A stretch of 31,771 nucleotides of DNA from JAEXNA01 sp050486105 (GTDB lineage Bacteria > Vulcanimicrobiota > Xenobia > Xenobiales > JADMJV01), in assembly GCA_050486105.1 (NCBI GenBank), contig JBJHCR010000037.1, forward strand, positions 1-31,771. The letters are read 5' to 3'. Shown one piece after another: positions 16,108-24,156 of this stretch. The position numbers were made by a program, and so were the translations under genes. How positions within the stretch are numbered: the stretch's first letter is position 1; every line of letters starts with the position of its first letter. Below the pieces are notes generated by a model that saw only the letters and a list, made by a program, of their open reading frames with translations, was not told the DNA's origin and did no database searches.

Positions 16108-16772
16108 TGGGTCAGAAAAAACATCCAATAGGTTTTAGGGTCGGCATTATTCGTGGGTGGGAGTCGCGTTGGTTCGAGGACAAGAATTTCGGCGATTGGC
16201 TTTACGAAGATCACCGGATCAGGAAGTTTCTTCGGAACTATCTCAAGCACGCCGGGATCTCCCGCATCGAGATAGAGCGAGCCAATCGAACTCACGTCAT
16301 CATCAATACAGGAAAGCCAGGTTTGGTGATCGGTAAGAGGGGATCCGGGATCGAAGATCTTCGACGTAAGCTCGAGAAGCTGACCAAGAAGAGTATTAAG
16401 ATTTCGGTCAAGGAAGTCAAACAGCCGGAGTTGGACGCTCATCTCGTGGGTCAAAACATCGCTGAAGCTTTGGAGAAGCGTGTCGCTTTTCGGCGGGCTA
16501 TGAAGCAGGCCGTAGGCCGCTCCATGAAGGCGGGAGCTCAGGGGGTCAAGGTTCAGTTGTCCGGCCGCCTCGGCGGGAACGAAATCGCACGGAGTGAGCG
16601 TACTTTTCAGGGGAAGGTTCCTCTGCACACCTTGCGCGCTGATATCGACTACGCTATCACTGAAGCGTCGACGACGGCGGGCCAAATAGGGGTGAAGGTA
16701 TGGGTCTATCGGGGAGAGATTCTTCCCGGTATGTCGACCAAAGATAATCACTCCGGCGGAGAGAAGGGTTAA
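16107..16772 (+). CDS. rpsC: 30S ribosomal protein S3
   Basis: The protein has 221 residues. Its ATG overlaps the rplV stop by one base (TAATG), pointing to coupling. The N-terminus GQKKHPIGFRVGIIRGWES and a KH-domain GKRGSG loop (GLVIGKRGSGIEDLRRKL) are present, followed by GRLGGNEIARSE. S3 forms part of the mRNA entry channel. The C-terminal tail is short and hydrophilic, as usual. Confidence 0.97.
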   Translation: MGQKKHPIGFRVGIIRGWESRWFEDKNFGDWLYEDHRIRKFLRNYLKHAGISRIEIERANRTHVIINTGKPGLVIGKRGSGIEDLRRKLEKLTKKSIKISVKEVKQPELDAHLVGQNIAEALEKRVAFRRAMKQAVGRSMKAGAQGVKVQLSGRLGGNEIARSERTFQGKVPLHTLRADIDYAITEASTTAGQIGVKVWVYRGEILPGMSTKDNHSGGEKG

Positions 16773-16777
16773 GGTTC

Positions 16778-17197
16778 ATGTTAAGCCCGAGGAAAGTTAA
16801 ATTTAGAAAGTCGCATCGCGGGCGTATGCGCGGCAAGTCGTACCGAGGAAACAAGGTGCAGTTTGGTTCGTTTGGCCTTCAAGCCATGGAGCCGGCGTGG
16901 GTCACCAGTCGACAGATCGAAGCCGCCCGTATCGCTATGACCAGGTATATCAAGCGTGGCGGTAAGGTGTGGATTCGGGTTTTTCCCGACAAGCCGGTCA
17001 CCAAGAAGCCGGCTGAGACCAGAATGGGTTCCGGAAAGGGCAGTCCTGAGTTCTGGGTGGCCGTGGTTAAGCCTGGGAGGGTGATGTTTGAAATCGCCGG
17101 TGTGGCTGAGGATGTCGCCAAGGAGGCGATCCGTCTAGCGCAGTTCAAGCTGCCCATGAGGACGCGTTTTCTGGTAAGGGAACAGCTGGGAAGTTAG
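16778..17197 (+). CDS. rplP: 50S ribosomal protein L16
   Basis: The protein has 139 residues, the normal length. L16 contacts the A-site tRNA. MLSPRKVKFRKSHRGRMRG, IEAARIAMTRYIKRGGKVWIRVFP and RMGSGKGSPEFWVAVVKPG are canonical. Its Shine-Dalgarno (GAGAAGGG) sits in the last codons of rpsC, 5 nt of gap remaining. Confidence 0.97.
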   Translation: MLSPRKVKFRKSHRGRMRGKSYRGNKVQFGSFGLQAMEPAWVTSRQIEAARIAMTRYIKRGGKVWIRVFPDKPVTKKPAETRMGSGKGSPEFWVAVVKPGRVMFEIAGVAEDVAKEAIRLAQFKLPMRTRFLVREQLGS

Positions 17198-17201
17198 AGT
17201 T

Positions 17202-17480
17202 ATGGCTAAAGAGACTAAGAAGAAAACAACGGCAAAGAAGGGTGGGGTGCGCCAATCCAAGATGCAATCCCACAAATCTGGGCTTAGGGGTAAATCCCTG
17301 GCTGATCTCCGCGAAACCTTAGTGGACTCCCAGGAGGAGCTCTTCAATTTGAGGTTCCAGAAAGCCACTGGGAATCTTGATAACCATCGAGCCATTCGTA
17401 AGGCAAAACGGGAGATCGCGCGCGTTCACACGGTGATTCGTGAAATGGAACTCGCCGAAGCAAGCAAGGGAGATAAGTAG
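17202..17480 (+). CDS. rpmC: 50S ribosomal protein L29, N-terminally extended
   Basis: The protein has 92 residues, against the usual 60-70. The L29 core begins near residue 30 (GKSLADLRETLVDSQEELFNLRFQ) and ends IREMELAEASKGDK. The extra 25 or so residues are Lys-, Thr- and Gln-rich and basic, likely rRNA-binding or disordered. The ATG 4 nt after rplP, with a purine-rich end of rplP upstream, supports the long form; no ATG, GTG or TTG in the same frame sits near the core start. Confidence 0.92.
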   Translation: MAKETKKKTTAKKGGVRQSKMQSHKSGLRGKSLADLRETLVDSQEELFNLRFQKATGNLDNHRAIRKAKREIARVHTVIREMELAEASKGDK

Positions 17481-17749
17481 TGAGTCAGGCGACAAATGAG
17501 CGTAACCGCCGCAAGGTCCGTATCGGTACCGTGGTGAGTGACAAGATGGATAAAACGGTTGTCGTAGAGGTGACTAGGCAGTTTCCGCATCGTCTCTATC
17601 ACAAGATCATCAAGCGTTCCAAGCGTTTCAAGGCGCACGACGAAGAGAACAGCTGCGGCGTGGGCGACGTGGTGAGAATTATGGAGACTAGGCCGCTTTC
17701 ACGGCAAAAGCGATGGCGAGTGGTCTCTATTCTAGAGAAAGCTCGTTAG
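17480..17749 (+). CDS. rpsQ: 30S ribosomal protein S17
   Basis: The protein has 89 residues and starts at GTG overlapping the rpmC stop (TAGTG). S17 is an early 16S-binding protein of OB fold. RKVRIGTVVSDKMDKTVVVEVTR, HKIIKRSKRFKAHDE and GDVVRIMETRPLSRQKRWRVV are conserved. Confidence 0.97.
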   Translation: MSQATNERNRRKVRIGTVVSDKMDKTVVVEVTRQFPHRLYHKIIKRSKRFKAHDEENSCGVGDVVRIMETRPLSRQKRWRVVSILEKAR

Positions 17750-17767
17750 AGTACGGAGACACAAGAC

Positions 17768-18136
17768 ATGGTTCAACAAGAAAGTCGATTGAGGGTCGCC
17801 GACAATTCCGGCGCAAAAGAAATTCTCTGCATTCGTGTACTCGGTGGTTCGTTTCGCCGATATGCCGGCGTGGGCGATGTCATCGTTGGGGCCGTGAAAC
17901 AGGCCGCTCCTGGCGCCGCTATCAAGAAAGGCGACGTGGTCAAGGCTGTCGTGGTGCGAACGAAGCATAAGATTCGTCGAAGTGACGGCTCGTATATTCG
18001 TTTTGACGACAACGCAGCGGTGATCATTCGTGATGACAAAAATCCCAGAGGGACGCGTATTTTTGGTCCTGTGGCTCGTGAATTGCGCTACAAGGACTTC
18101 ATGAAGATCGTTGCTCTGGCACCGGAGGTGCTCTAA
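17768..18136 (+). CDS. rplN: 50S ribosomal protein L14
   Basis: The protein has 122 residues, the family's exact usual length. MVQQESRLRVADNSGAKE, GDVIVGAVKQAAPGA and NPRGTRIFGPVARELR are hallmarks. L14 forms inter-subunit bridges. The Shine-Dalgarno is GGAG within the 18-nt gap, and the gene overlaps rplX by one base. Confidence 0.98.
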   Translation: MVQQESRLRVADNSGAKEILCIRVLGGSFRRYAGVGDVIVGAVKQAAPGAAIKKGDVVKAVVVRTKHKIRRSDGSYIRFDDNAAVIIRDDKNPRGTRIFGPVARELRYKDFMKIVALAPEVL

Positions 18137-18378
18137 TGGCTGCTCGACACGTCAAAAAAGGCGATACTGTCTATGTGACCACCGGTCGTGACCGAGGGAA
18201 AACCGGTAAGGTTTTATCGGTGAACACCAAGACTGACCGCGTGGTCGTTGATGGAGTGAACATCGTTAAGAAGCATCAGAAGCCCCGTCCGCCCAGTGTG
18301 CCGGAAGGCGGTATTAAAGAAGTTCCCGCTCCGCTTCATATCTCTAATGTGAAGATTTTCGAAAAAGGTAAAAAGTAA
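18136..18378 (+). CDS. rplX: 50S ribosomal protein L24, short form
   Basis: The protein has 80 residues and overlaps rplN by one base (TAATG). It is a KOW-domain assembly initiator of the 50S. HVKKGDTVYVTTGRDRGKTGKV and the NIVKKHQKPRP stretch are standard. The protein ends at HISNVKIFEKGKK; the C-terminal region of about 25 residues seen in most L24 proteins (the part after the KIFN-like strand in E. coli) is missing. No remnant is visible in any frame of the 83-nt gap that follows, so this is not a recent frameshift. Confidence 0.93.
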   Translation: MAARHVKKGDTVYVTTGRDRGKTGKVLSVNTKTDRVVVDGVNIVKKHQKPRPPSVPEGGIKEVPAPLHISNVKIFEKGKK

Positions 18379-18405
18379 AGCTTCTGCCAGGTGGCTTGAG
18401 AATTT

Positions 18406-18461
18406 AAAGGAGAAGGGGAGAGACACGTCTGGGCCTGGCCAGAAACGGCTCTCCGAGTGTT
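18406..18461 (+). promoter_or_regulatory. Stem-loop separating Shine-Dalgarno and ATG of rplE
   Basis: The only good Shine-Dalgarno, AAAGGAG (18406-18412), is 49 nt from the ATG. Between them GGAGAG (18417-18422) pairs with CTCTCC (18449-18454), enclosing a 5x5 internal loop and then TCTGG/CCAGA with a 6-nt loop. Folding removes 38 nt and would leave SD and ATG about 11 nt apart. In E. coli the S8 repressor site lies at the start of rplE; location and internal-loop design agree, but I cannot show the S8 core motif. Confidence 0.55.
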
Positions 18462-19037
18462 ATGGCGAAAAAAGAACAGAACAATGGTGGACGCACCCCT
18501 CGTCTTGAGACGGTGTTCCACGATAAGGTCAAGCCAGCTCTGGCTGACCGCTTCAAGTACAAGAATGTGATGGAGCTTCCTCGAATCGAGAAGGTGGTCA
18601 TCAACATGGGAGTCGGAGAGGCCGTGGGGAATCCCAAGCTTCTCGATACGGCCGTTCGCGAGTTGGAAGCCATCGCTGGGCAAAAGCCGGTGGTCACTCG
18701 AGCTAGGAAGTCCATTTCGAACTTTAAGCTTCGAGAAGGAGTCAAGCTCGGCACCAAGGTGACCTTGCGTCGGCGCAAGATGTGGGTTTTTCTCGACAAG
18801 CTTTTCAATATCGTCTTGCCAAGAATTCGAGACTTCCGGGGAATCTCTCCGAAGCAGTTCGATGGTCGAGGCAATTTCTCTATGGGACTCAAAGAACAGA
18901 TCCTGTTCCCGGAAGTGGACTACGATAAGGTCGACAAAGTTCGTGGGATGAATATCTGTATCGTGACTACCGCAAACACTGACGAAGAGGCTGCTGAGGT
19001 TTTGAGACTTCTCGGATGCCCTCTGAGAGCCCAATAG
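18462..19037 (+). CDS. rplE: 50S ribosomal protein L5
   Basis: The protein has 191 residues, about 10 longer than usual because of an N-terminal MAKKEQNNGGRTP. L5 binds 5S rRNA and touches the P-site tRNA. RIEKVVINMGVGEAV, GQKPVVTRARKSISNFKLREG, RDFRGISPKQFDGRGNFSMGLKEQ and DKVRGMNICIVTTANTDEEA are typical. No start nearer the Shine-Dalgarno exists in frame except CTG codons at 18429 and 18435. rpsN (S14), normally next, is absent: only 18 nt lead to rpsH. Confidence 0.96.
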   Translation: MAKKEQNNGGRTPRLETVFHDKVKPALADRFKYKNVMELPRIEKVVINMGVGEAVGNPKLLDTAVRELEAIAGQKPVVTRARKSISNFKLREGVKLGTKVTLRRRKMWVFLDKLFNIVLPRIRDFRGISPKQFDGRGNFSMGLKEQILFPEVDYDKVDKVRGMNICIVTTANTDEEAAEVLRLLGCPLRAQ

Positions 19038-19055
19038 AGAGCGAGGAAGAAGACC

Positions 19056-19454
19056 ATGCCTACTACAGATCCTATTGCAGATATGTTGACCCGCATTCGT
19101 AATGCCAACAGCGCAAAGCATGCCCAGTGCGACATTCCTGCCAGCAAAGTCAAAGAGCAGATCGCCAAGGTGCTTAAGAGCGAGGGGTTCATCAAGGACT
19201 ACCAAGTACTCAATACCGGGGTCCAGGGAGTGATTCGAGTGACCCTCAAGTACACTCCAGAACGGGGTGAAGTCATTTCCGGCCTCAAGCGTGTTAGTCG
19301 CCCTGGGCTTCGAAAGTATTCAGGAGCAAAGTCGATCCCCATTCTTTATAACGGAATGGGAACGGTCATCGTGTCCACTCCGCAAGGTATTATGACCGGG
19401 CGACGGGCTCGCAAACAGAATGTTGGTGGCGAGATTCTCGCCTACGTTTGGTAA
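19056..19454 (+). CDS. rpsH: 30S ribosomal protein S8
   Basis: The protein has 132 residues. S8 folds the central domain of 16S rRNA and in E. coli represses its own operon. DPIADMLTRIRNANSAKHAQCDIPASKVKEQIAKVLK and the C-terminal STPQGIMTGRRARKQNVGGEILAYVW are clear. GAGGAAGAAG precedes the ATG. Confidence 0.97.
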   Translation: MPTTDPIADMLTRIRNANSAKHAQCDIPASKVKEQIAKVLKSEGFIKDYQVLNTGVQGVIRVTLKYTPERGEVISGLKRVSRPGLRKYSGAKSIPILYNGMGTVIVSTPQGIMTGRRARKQNVGGEILAYVW

Positions 19455-19464
19455 GGAGTTCAGC

Positions 19465-20019
19465 GTGTCCAGAATTGGTAAGAAACCGATACCTCTTCCG
19501 AAGGGTGTCGAGATTAAAATTGAGGGTTCCCTGGTCACCGTTAAAGGCCCAAAGGGACAATTGTCTCAAGACATTTATCCCGAGTTGAAGCTCGAGGTGG
19601 GCAGTGACGAGATTCTGGTGACTCGGCCTAACGAGAATAGAACCAGTAGGGCTCAGCACGGCTTGGCCCGCACCTTGGTCGCCAACATGGTTACCGGAGT
19701 GACCGATGGTTTTAAGCGCTCCTTGCAGATCATCGGGATCGGCTATCGCGTGCAGGCCGAAGGCCAGGGTCTCGAGCTTGCTTTGGGATATTCTCACCCG
19801 GTGAAAGTCGACCCGGTGGAGGGCATCACTTTCGAGGTTGAGGTTGACAATCGGGCTAAAATCAATAAACTTCACATTCACGGGATCGACAAGCAGAAGG
19901 TGGGCCAAGTTGCCGCAGATATCCGAAGCTTGAGACCTCCCGAGCCCTACAAAGGCAAGGGCATCCGCTACGTGGATGAAGTGATCGTGAAGAAGGCCGG
20001 CAAGGCAGGTAAGGCTTAA
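19465..20019 (+). CDS. rplF: 50S ribosomal protein L6
   Basis: The protein has 184 residues from the GTG at 19465, giving the classic MSRIGKKPIPLPKGV start with TAAGGAG 6 to 7 nt upstream. An in-frame GTG at 19420 lies inside rpsH and is rejected. Two L6 domains are complete and the C-terminal signature EPYKGKGIRYVDE is present. L6 lies near the factor-binding site. Confidence 0.97.
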   Translation: MSRIGKKPIPLPKGVEIKIEGSLVTVKGPKGQLSQDIYPELKLEVGSDEILVTRPNENRTSRAQHGLARTLVANMVTGVTDGFKRSLQIIGIGYRVQAEGQGLELALGYSHPVKVDPVEGITFEVEVDNRAKINKLHIHGIDKQKVGQVAADIRSLRPPEPYKGKGIRYVDEVIVKKAGKAGKA

Positions 20020-20024
20020 GCGAT

Positions 20025-20387
20025 ATGATTAAGAAGAGATCGAGAAATGAGTCGCGTAAGGCTCGACATCAAAGAGTAAGGGCCAAAGTTTTCGGCACGG
20101 CCGAGCGTCCTAGGATGACGGTGTACCGTTCTGGTCGGCACATCTACGCCCAGTTTGTCGATGACGAACAGGGTGTGACGTTGGCTGCGGCTTCGTCCTT
20201 GGATAAATCTTTGCGCTCGGCTCAAGGCACTTTCATTGAGAGAGCGCGGATGGTCGGAGAATTGGCGGCCGAGCGAGCCGGACAGAAAGGCATCGAAGCG
20301 GTAGTCTTCGATCGCGGAGGCTTCAAGTATCACGGACGGGTAGCCGCCCTGGCTGATGCCGCTCGTGAGAAGGGCCTTAGGTTTTAG
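20025..20387 (+). CDS. rplR: 50S ribosomal protein L18
   Basis: The protein has 120 residues, normal length. It binds 5S rRNA with L5. RPRMTVYRSGRHIYAQFVDDEQG and the ending RVAALADAAREKGLRF are typical. The gap to rplF is 5 nt. It begins with a very basic arm (KKRSRNESRKARHQRVR). Confidence 0.97.
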   Translation: MIKKRSRNESRKARHQRVRAKVFGTAERPRMTVYRSGRHIYAQFVDDEQGVTLAAASSLDKSLRSAQGTFIERARMVGELAAERAGQKGIEAVVFDRGGFKYHGRVAALADAAREKGLRF

Positions 20388-20396
20388 GAGTAGACA

Positions 20397-20984
20397 ATGA
20401 AAAGAGCACGTCGCATCGACCCTTCGGGACTCGATCTAAAAGAGCAAGTGGTTCGCATCAATCGCGTTTCCAAAGTGGTCAAAGGCGGAAAGAGATTTTC
20501 CTTCTCTGCCCTGGTGGTCGCCGGAGATGGTCGCGGTCATGTGGGAGTAGGCTTGGGCAAAGCCGGTGAGGTTCCGGAGGCTATCCGGAAAGGCGCCGAG
20601 GCTGCCAAGAACAACCTCATCAGAGTTCCCATTGAGGGCACGACCATTCCTCACTATCATTTGGCCAAGTTTGGAGCCACTCGAGTGATGCTCAAGCCTG
20701 CTGCCCCTGGTACCGGTGTTATCGCTGGTGGGGCGGTTCGCGCGGTAGTTGAACTCGCCGGCATCAACGACATCTTGACCAAGAGTCTTGGTTCGGCTAA
20801 TCCCACCAATATTGTCTACGCTACACTCAAGGGTCTGCGAGAACTCATGTGGGCCGAAGAGATCGCCGAGCGCCGAGGCAAGTCGGTTGAAGAGTTGGTC
20901 GGTCCGAAAATCGCAGGATTGGTCCAGGAGCGTCGGGCCCAAGCCTCCCAGCCGGTGGACTTCACCGGTTCTTATCACGCTTAA
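20397..20984 (+). CDS. rpsE: 30S ribosomal protein S5
   Basis: The protein has 195 residues. S5 takes part in decoding accuracy and the mRNA entrance. INRVSKVVKGGKRFSFSALVV, GHVGVGLGKAGEVPEAIRKG and APGTGVIAGGAVRAVVELAG are conserved. TAGGAG lies at the rplR stop. A roughly 35-residue C-terminal tail (from SVEELVGPKIAG) is of moderate length. rpmD (L30), expected next, is absent: the gap to rplO is 11 nt. Confidence 0.97.
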   Translation: MKRARRIDPSGLDLKEQVVRINRVSKVVKGGKRFSFSALVVAGDGRGHVGVGLGKAGEVPEAIRKGAEAAKNNLIRVPIEGTTIPHYHLAKFGATRVMLKPAAPGTGVIAGGAVRAVVELAGINDILTKSLGSANPTNIVYATLKGLRELMWAEEIAERRGKSVEELVGPKIAGLVQERRAQASQPVDFTGSYHA

Positions 20985-20995
20985 CGGAGTCTGTT

Positions 20996-21433
20996 ATGAA
21001 ATTGAATGAACTTAAACCGAATGCCGGGTCGCGCAAGGGTCGACGTAGAGTCTGTCGTGGTGGCAAGCTCGGCAAAACCGGTGGCCGAGGTATGAATGGC
21101 CAAAACTCCCGCTCCGGCGGAACTAAAGGTCCCGGATTCGAGGGTGGTCAGACTCCCTGGTATCGGAGATTGCCTAAGTATCGAGGGTTTAAGAATCGTT
21201 TTCGCACGGAATATCAAGAGGTATCCCTGTCCGACCTCGAGACTTTTGAAGCACAAGCTACCGTCACTCCTGAAGCTCTCGTTGAGAGAGGGATACTCAA
21301 GAATGTCCACCGCCCAGTCAAGGTGCTTGGGAACGGCGAACTGAGCAAGTCGCTCACAGTTGTTCTCCACGCGTACACCGGCTCGGCTCGCCAAGCTATC
21401 GAAGGGGCTGGTGGAACCGCAGAGGTTGTTTGA
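20996..21433 (+). CDS. rplO: 50S ribosomal protein L15
   Basis: The protein has 145 residues. MKLNELKPNAGSRKGRRRVCRG, TGGRGMNGQNSRSGG and a C-terminal domain ending AIEGAGGTAEVV are typical. L15 is a late 50S assembly protein. It sits directly after rpsE without L30 and 3 nt before secY. Confidence 0.97.
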   Translation: MKLNELKPNAGSRKGRRRVCRGGKLGKTGGRGMNGQNSRSGGTKGPGFEGGQTPWYRRLPKYRGFKNRFRTEYQEVSLSDLETFEAQATVTPEALVERGILKNVHRPVKVLGNGELSKSLTVVLHAYTGSARQAIEGAGGTAEVV

Positions 21434-21436
21434 TCC

Positions 21437-22720
21437 ATGTTAGGAACTTTCTTTCGCGCAATGACGGTCCCGGATGTCCGGGGCCGTATTCTTTGGCTCT
21501 TTATAGGGTTTTTCGTATTTGCTGTTTGCGTGCATATCCCGATTCCAGGAGTGAATCGGGTGGCCTGGCAGGCAGCTCTGGAGAAAGGCGCGCTGTTTCA
21601 GTTGGTGGGTATGTTCACCGGCGGGGCTTTAGCTAAATTCTCTATTGGAGCAATGGGAATCACTCCCTATATCAATGCTTCCATCATCATGCAGCTGCTC
21701 ACGGTGGTGTTTCCGTACCTCAAGGACCTTCAGAAGGAAGGTGGAGAGCTTGGGCGTCGCAAGATCGGTCAGTGGACTAGGCAGTTGACGATGGTCTTGG
21801 CCCTGCTCCAGGCCGTCATCATGGTCACCACCATCCGCAAGGCTGTCGAGGTTCCTGTGTTTCAGGGCGAAGGAATCTTCTATTACACCATGGTGGTGAC
21901 GGCTCTCGTGGGAGGAACCGCGTTCTTGATGTGGCTGGGCGAGATCATGTCGGAGAAAGGCATCGGTAACGGTGTCTCCCTTCTGATCTTTGCCGGTATT
22001 GTGATGAGCTATCCCATGTACATCTACAACACCTTCGTCGCGGCCTTTGCTAGTCACGCTTATGTTCGGGTCTCCATCTTTTTTGTGATTGCCCTATTCA
22101 TGATAGCCTCCATCGTGGCTATGACCTTGGCTCAGCGGAAAGTTCCGGTGCAGTATCCCAAGCGGCAGGTGGGCCGGAAGATTTATGGTGGTCAGTCTTC
22201 GTTTATCCCCATTAGGGTGAATAATGCGGGAGTGATCTCCTTGATCTTTGCCATTTCAATCATGTTTTTGCCCTTGACCTTGGCCAACATCCTGCCGGCA
22301 CCCTATGGACCGCAGTTGGGCGAGTGGCTCGGTTTGTATTTCAATGAACTGACACCTTTGTACAATATTGTGTACATGTTGCTGATCATCTTCTTCACCT
22401 ACTTCTACTCGGCGATCACCTTCAATACTGAAGACTTGGCCGATAACCTCAAGAAGGCGGGTGGGTTTATCCCTGGGATCAGGCCTGGAAGACAGACCTC
22501 TGAGTATCTGGATAAGATCATGAATCGCTTGAATTTCGTGGCCGGTATTTTTCTCGGTCTGCTGGCGGTGGTGCCGACCTACATTGTTCAATGGACCGGG
22601 ATCACCAGCTTCTATCTCGGGGCGACTTCGCTGCTCATTATCGTCGGGGTGGCTCTCGATACCATGCAGCAGGTCGAGGCCCGAATGGTGATGCGACACT
22701 ATCAAGGGTTCATGAAGTAG
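21437..22720 (+). CDS. secY: Protein translocase subunit SecY
   Basis: The protein has 427 residues and ten predicted membrane helices. It is the channel of the Sec translocon in the cytoplasmic membrane. PIPGVNRVAWQAAL, the plug-region segment GITPYINASIIMQLL, SEKGIGNGVSLLIFAGI, the cytoplasmic loop IPGIRPGRQTSEYL with its functional Arg, and the end QVEARMVMRHYQGF are all present. Its usual place after rplO is kept, starting 3 nt behind it. The ribosome-binding site is weak (GAGG about 12 nt away), so coupling to rplO is likely. Confidence 0.98.
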   Translation: MLGTFFRAMTVPDVRGRILWLFIGFFVFAVCVHIPIPGVNRVAWQAALEKGALFQLVGMFTGGALAKFSIGAMGITPYINASIIMQLLTVVFPYLKDLQKEGGELGRRKIGQWTRQLTMVLALLQAVIMVTTIRKAVEVPVFQGEGIFYYTMVVTALVGGTAFLMWLGEIMSEKGIGNGVSLLIFAGIVMSYPMYIYNTFVAAFASHAYVRVSIFFVIALFMIASIVAMTLAQRKVPVQYPKRQVGRKIYGGQSSFIPIRVNNAGVISLIFAISIMFLPLTLANILPAPYGPQLGEWLGLYFNELTPLYNIVYMLLIIFFTYFYSAITFNTEDLADNLKKAGGFIPGIRPGRQTSEYLDKIMNRLNFVAGIFLGLLAVVPTYIVQWTGITSFYLGATSLLIIVGVALDTMQQVEARMVMRHYQGFMK

Positions 22721-22726
22721 TTCGCT

Positions 22727-23410
22727 ATGGATGGCGATCAGGGAGTCAGGCTGCTCTTGATCGGCCCTCCAGGGGCCGGAAAAGGGACGCAAGCAAAGTA
22801 TCTTACTGACCGTTTCCAGGTGCCACACGTTTCTACCGGGGATATGCTTCGGGAGCAGATCCGTCGAGGAACTTCTTTGGGTGAGGAGGCTGCGGCCTTC
22901 ATTAAAGATGGAAATTTGGTCCCTGACGACCTGATTTTCGACATGCTCAAAGTTCGTCTCACTCAAGCCGACACGGCTAACGGCTACGTTCTTGACGGCT
23001 ACCCTAGGTCGGTTTCTCAAGCCGAGGGCCTGGATGGCTTTCTCAAGGAGCGAGGAGAGCAAGTTCAGGCAGCTATTTTGCTGGTTCTCGACGATGAAGT
23101 GATCATCAATCGTCTCGGGTTGCGGAGGGTCTGTCCAGAGTGTGGGAGGGTCTATCATCTGGTTAAGAACCCCCCCCGAACTCTAGACCGTTGCGATGAA
23201 GACAGGTGTCGAGCAACTCTGGTACAAAGGCCGGATGACAACGAGGAAGCCATCGCCAATCGACTTGCTATCTATCATCAGCAAACCACTCCCGTAGTAC
23301 AGTTCTATCGCGAGAGGGGCCTGCTGCAGGAGATCGACGCTCACACTGAGATCTTGCGCGTGCAGTTGGCTATTGAGCGTGCTCTCGAAGGAAGGTTGGC
23401 GCAGAAGTGA
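22727..23410 (+). CDS. adk: Adenylate kinase, zinc-LID form
   Basis: The enzyme has 227 residues and catalyses AMP + ATP to 2 ADP in the cytoplasm. The P-loop GPPGAGKGT (13-21), STGDMLR and DGYPR (90-94) are intact. The LID carries Cys136-x2-Cys139 and Cys156, with Asp159 or Cys161 as fourth ligand: the distal half reads CDEDRC, two residues longer than the usual Cys-x2-Cys or Cys-x2-Asp. It begins 6 nt after secY and overlaps map by the four bases GTGA. Confidence 0.97.
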   Translation: MDGDQGVRLLLIGPPGAGKGTQAKYLTDRFQVPHVSTGDMLREQIRRGTSLGEEAAAFIKDGNLVPDDLIFDMLKVRLTQADTANGYVLDGYPRSVSQAEGLDGFLKERGEQVQAAILLVLDDEVIINRLGLRRVCPECGRVYHLVKNPPRTLDRCDEDRCRATLVQRPDDNEEAIANRLAIYHQQTTPVVQFYRERGLLQEIDAHTEILRVQLAIERALEGRLAQK

Positions 23411-24156
23411 TTCAGTTGAAGAGTCCACGTGAGATCGAGCAGATTAGGGCCGCAGGGGAGATTTTAGCTGGCGCACTCAAGTTGGTGCGTGAAGCTTGCG
23501 CCCCTCAGGTCAAGACTAAAGACCTAGACAAGATCGCTGAAGAGTATATTCTCGAGCGTGGGGGGCGACCCGCCTTCAAGGGATATCAAGGCTTTCCCGG
23601 CACGCTGTGCATTTCCATCAATGAAGAAGTGGTGCACGGCATACCGAGTGCTCGCAAGTTGAAGTCCGGGGATATCGTATCGGTGGATTGTGGAGTCCTC
23701 TGGGAGGGCTTTGTGGCCGACAGTGCGGTGACGATCCCCATAGGGGATATCGATGAGGAGACCGCTCTGCTGCTCAAGGTGACTGAGGAGTCCTTGTATA
23801 AGGCCATCGATCAGGCTCGGGTTGGAAATTATGTTCGAGATATCTCTCAAGTGGTCCAAGACTGGGTGGAGAAGCATGGCTTCTCGGTTGTGAGGGAACT
23901 TGTAGGCCACGGAGTCGGTCGAGAGATGCACGAAGACCCTCAGATTCCGAACTATGTCACCGCTCAGCGAGGGCCTAAGCTCAATGAGGGGTTGGTGATT
24001 GCCATTGAGCCTATGGTTAATGTCGGCAGATGTGAGGTTCGGCTGAAAAGGGACCGTTGGACCATCGAAACCATGGACCGATCACGGTCTGCTCATTTCG
24101 AACACACAGTTGCGGTTACAAAGAACGGGCCAGAGATCTTGACGGCCGGTAGGTAA
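23407..24156 (+). CDS. map: Methionine aminopeptidase, type I
   Basis: The enzyme has 249 residues and starts at GTG overlapping the adk stop. It removes the initiator Met from nascent proteins. The five metal ligands are visible: Asp94, Asp105, His168, Glu201 and Glu232; His78 in VHGIP and His175 belong to the substrate pocket. The lack of an N-terminal zinc or SH3 extension fits the ordinary bacterial type I. Its last codons contain the promoter of the infA unit. Confidence 0.97.
   Translation: MIQLKSPREIEQIRAAGEILAGALKLVREACAPQVKTKDLDKIAEEYILERGGRPAFKGYQGFPGTLCISINEEVVHGIPSARKLKSGDIVSVDCGVLWEGFVADSAVTIPIGDIDEETALLLKVTEESLYKAIDQARVGNYVRDISQVVQDWVEKHGFSVVRELVGHGVGREMHEDPQIPNYVTAQRGPKLNEGLVIAIEPMVNVGRCEVRLKRDRWTIETMDRSRSAHFEHTVAVTKNGPEILTAGR

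Noticed and set aside
18336..19205. 289-codon minus-strand open frame opposite rplX-rplE-rpsH
   Set aside because: It crosses three real genes in antisense; no promoter or Shine-Dalgarno was seen.
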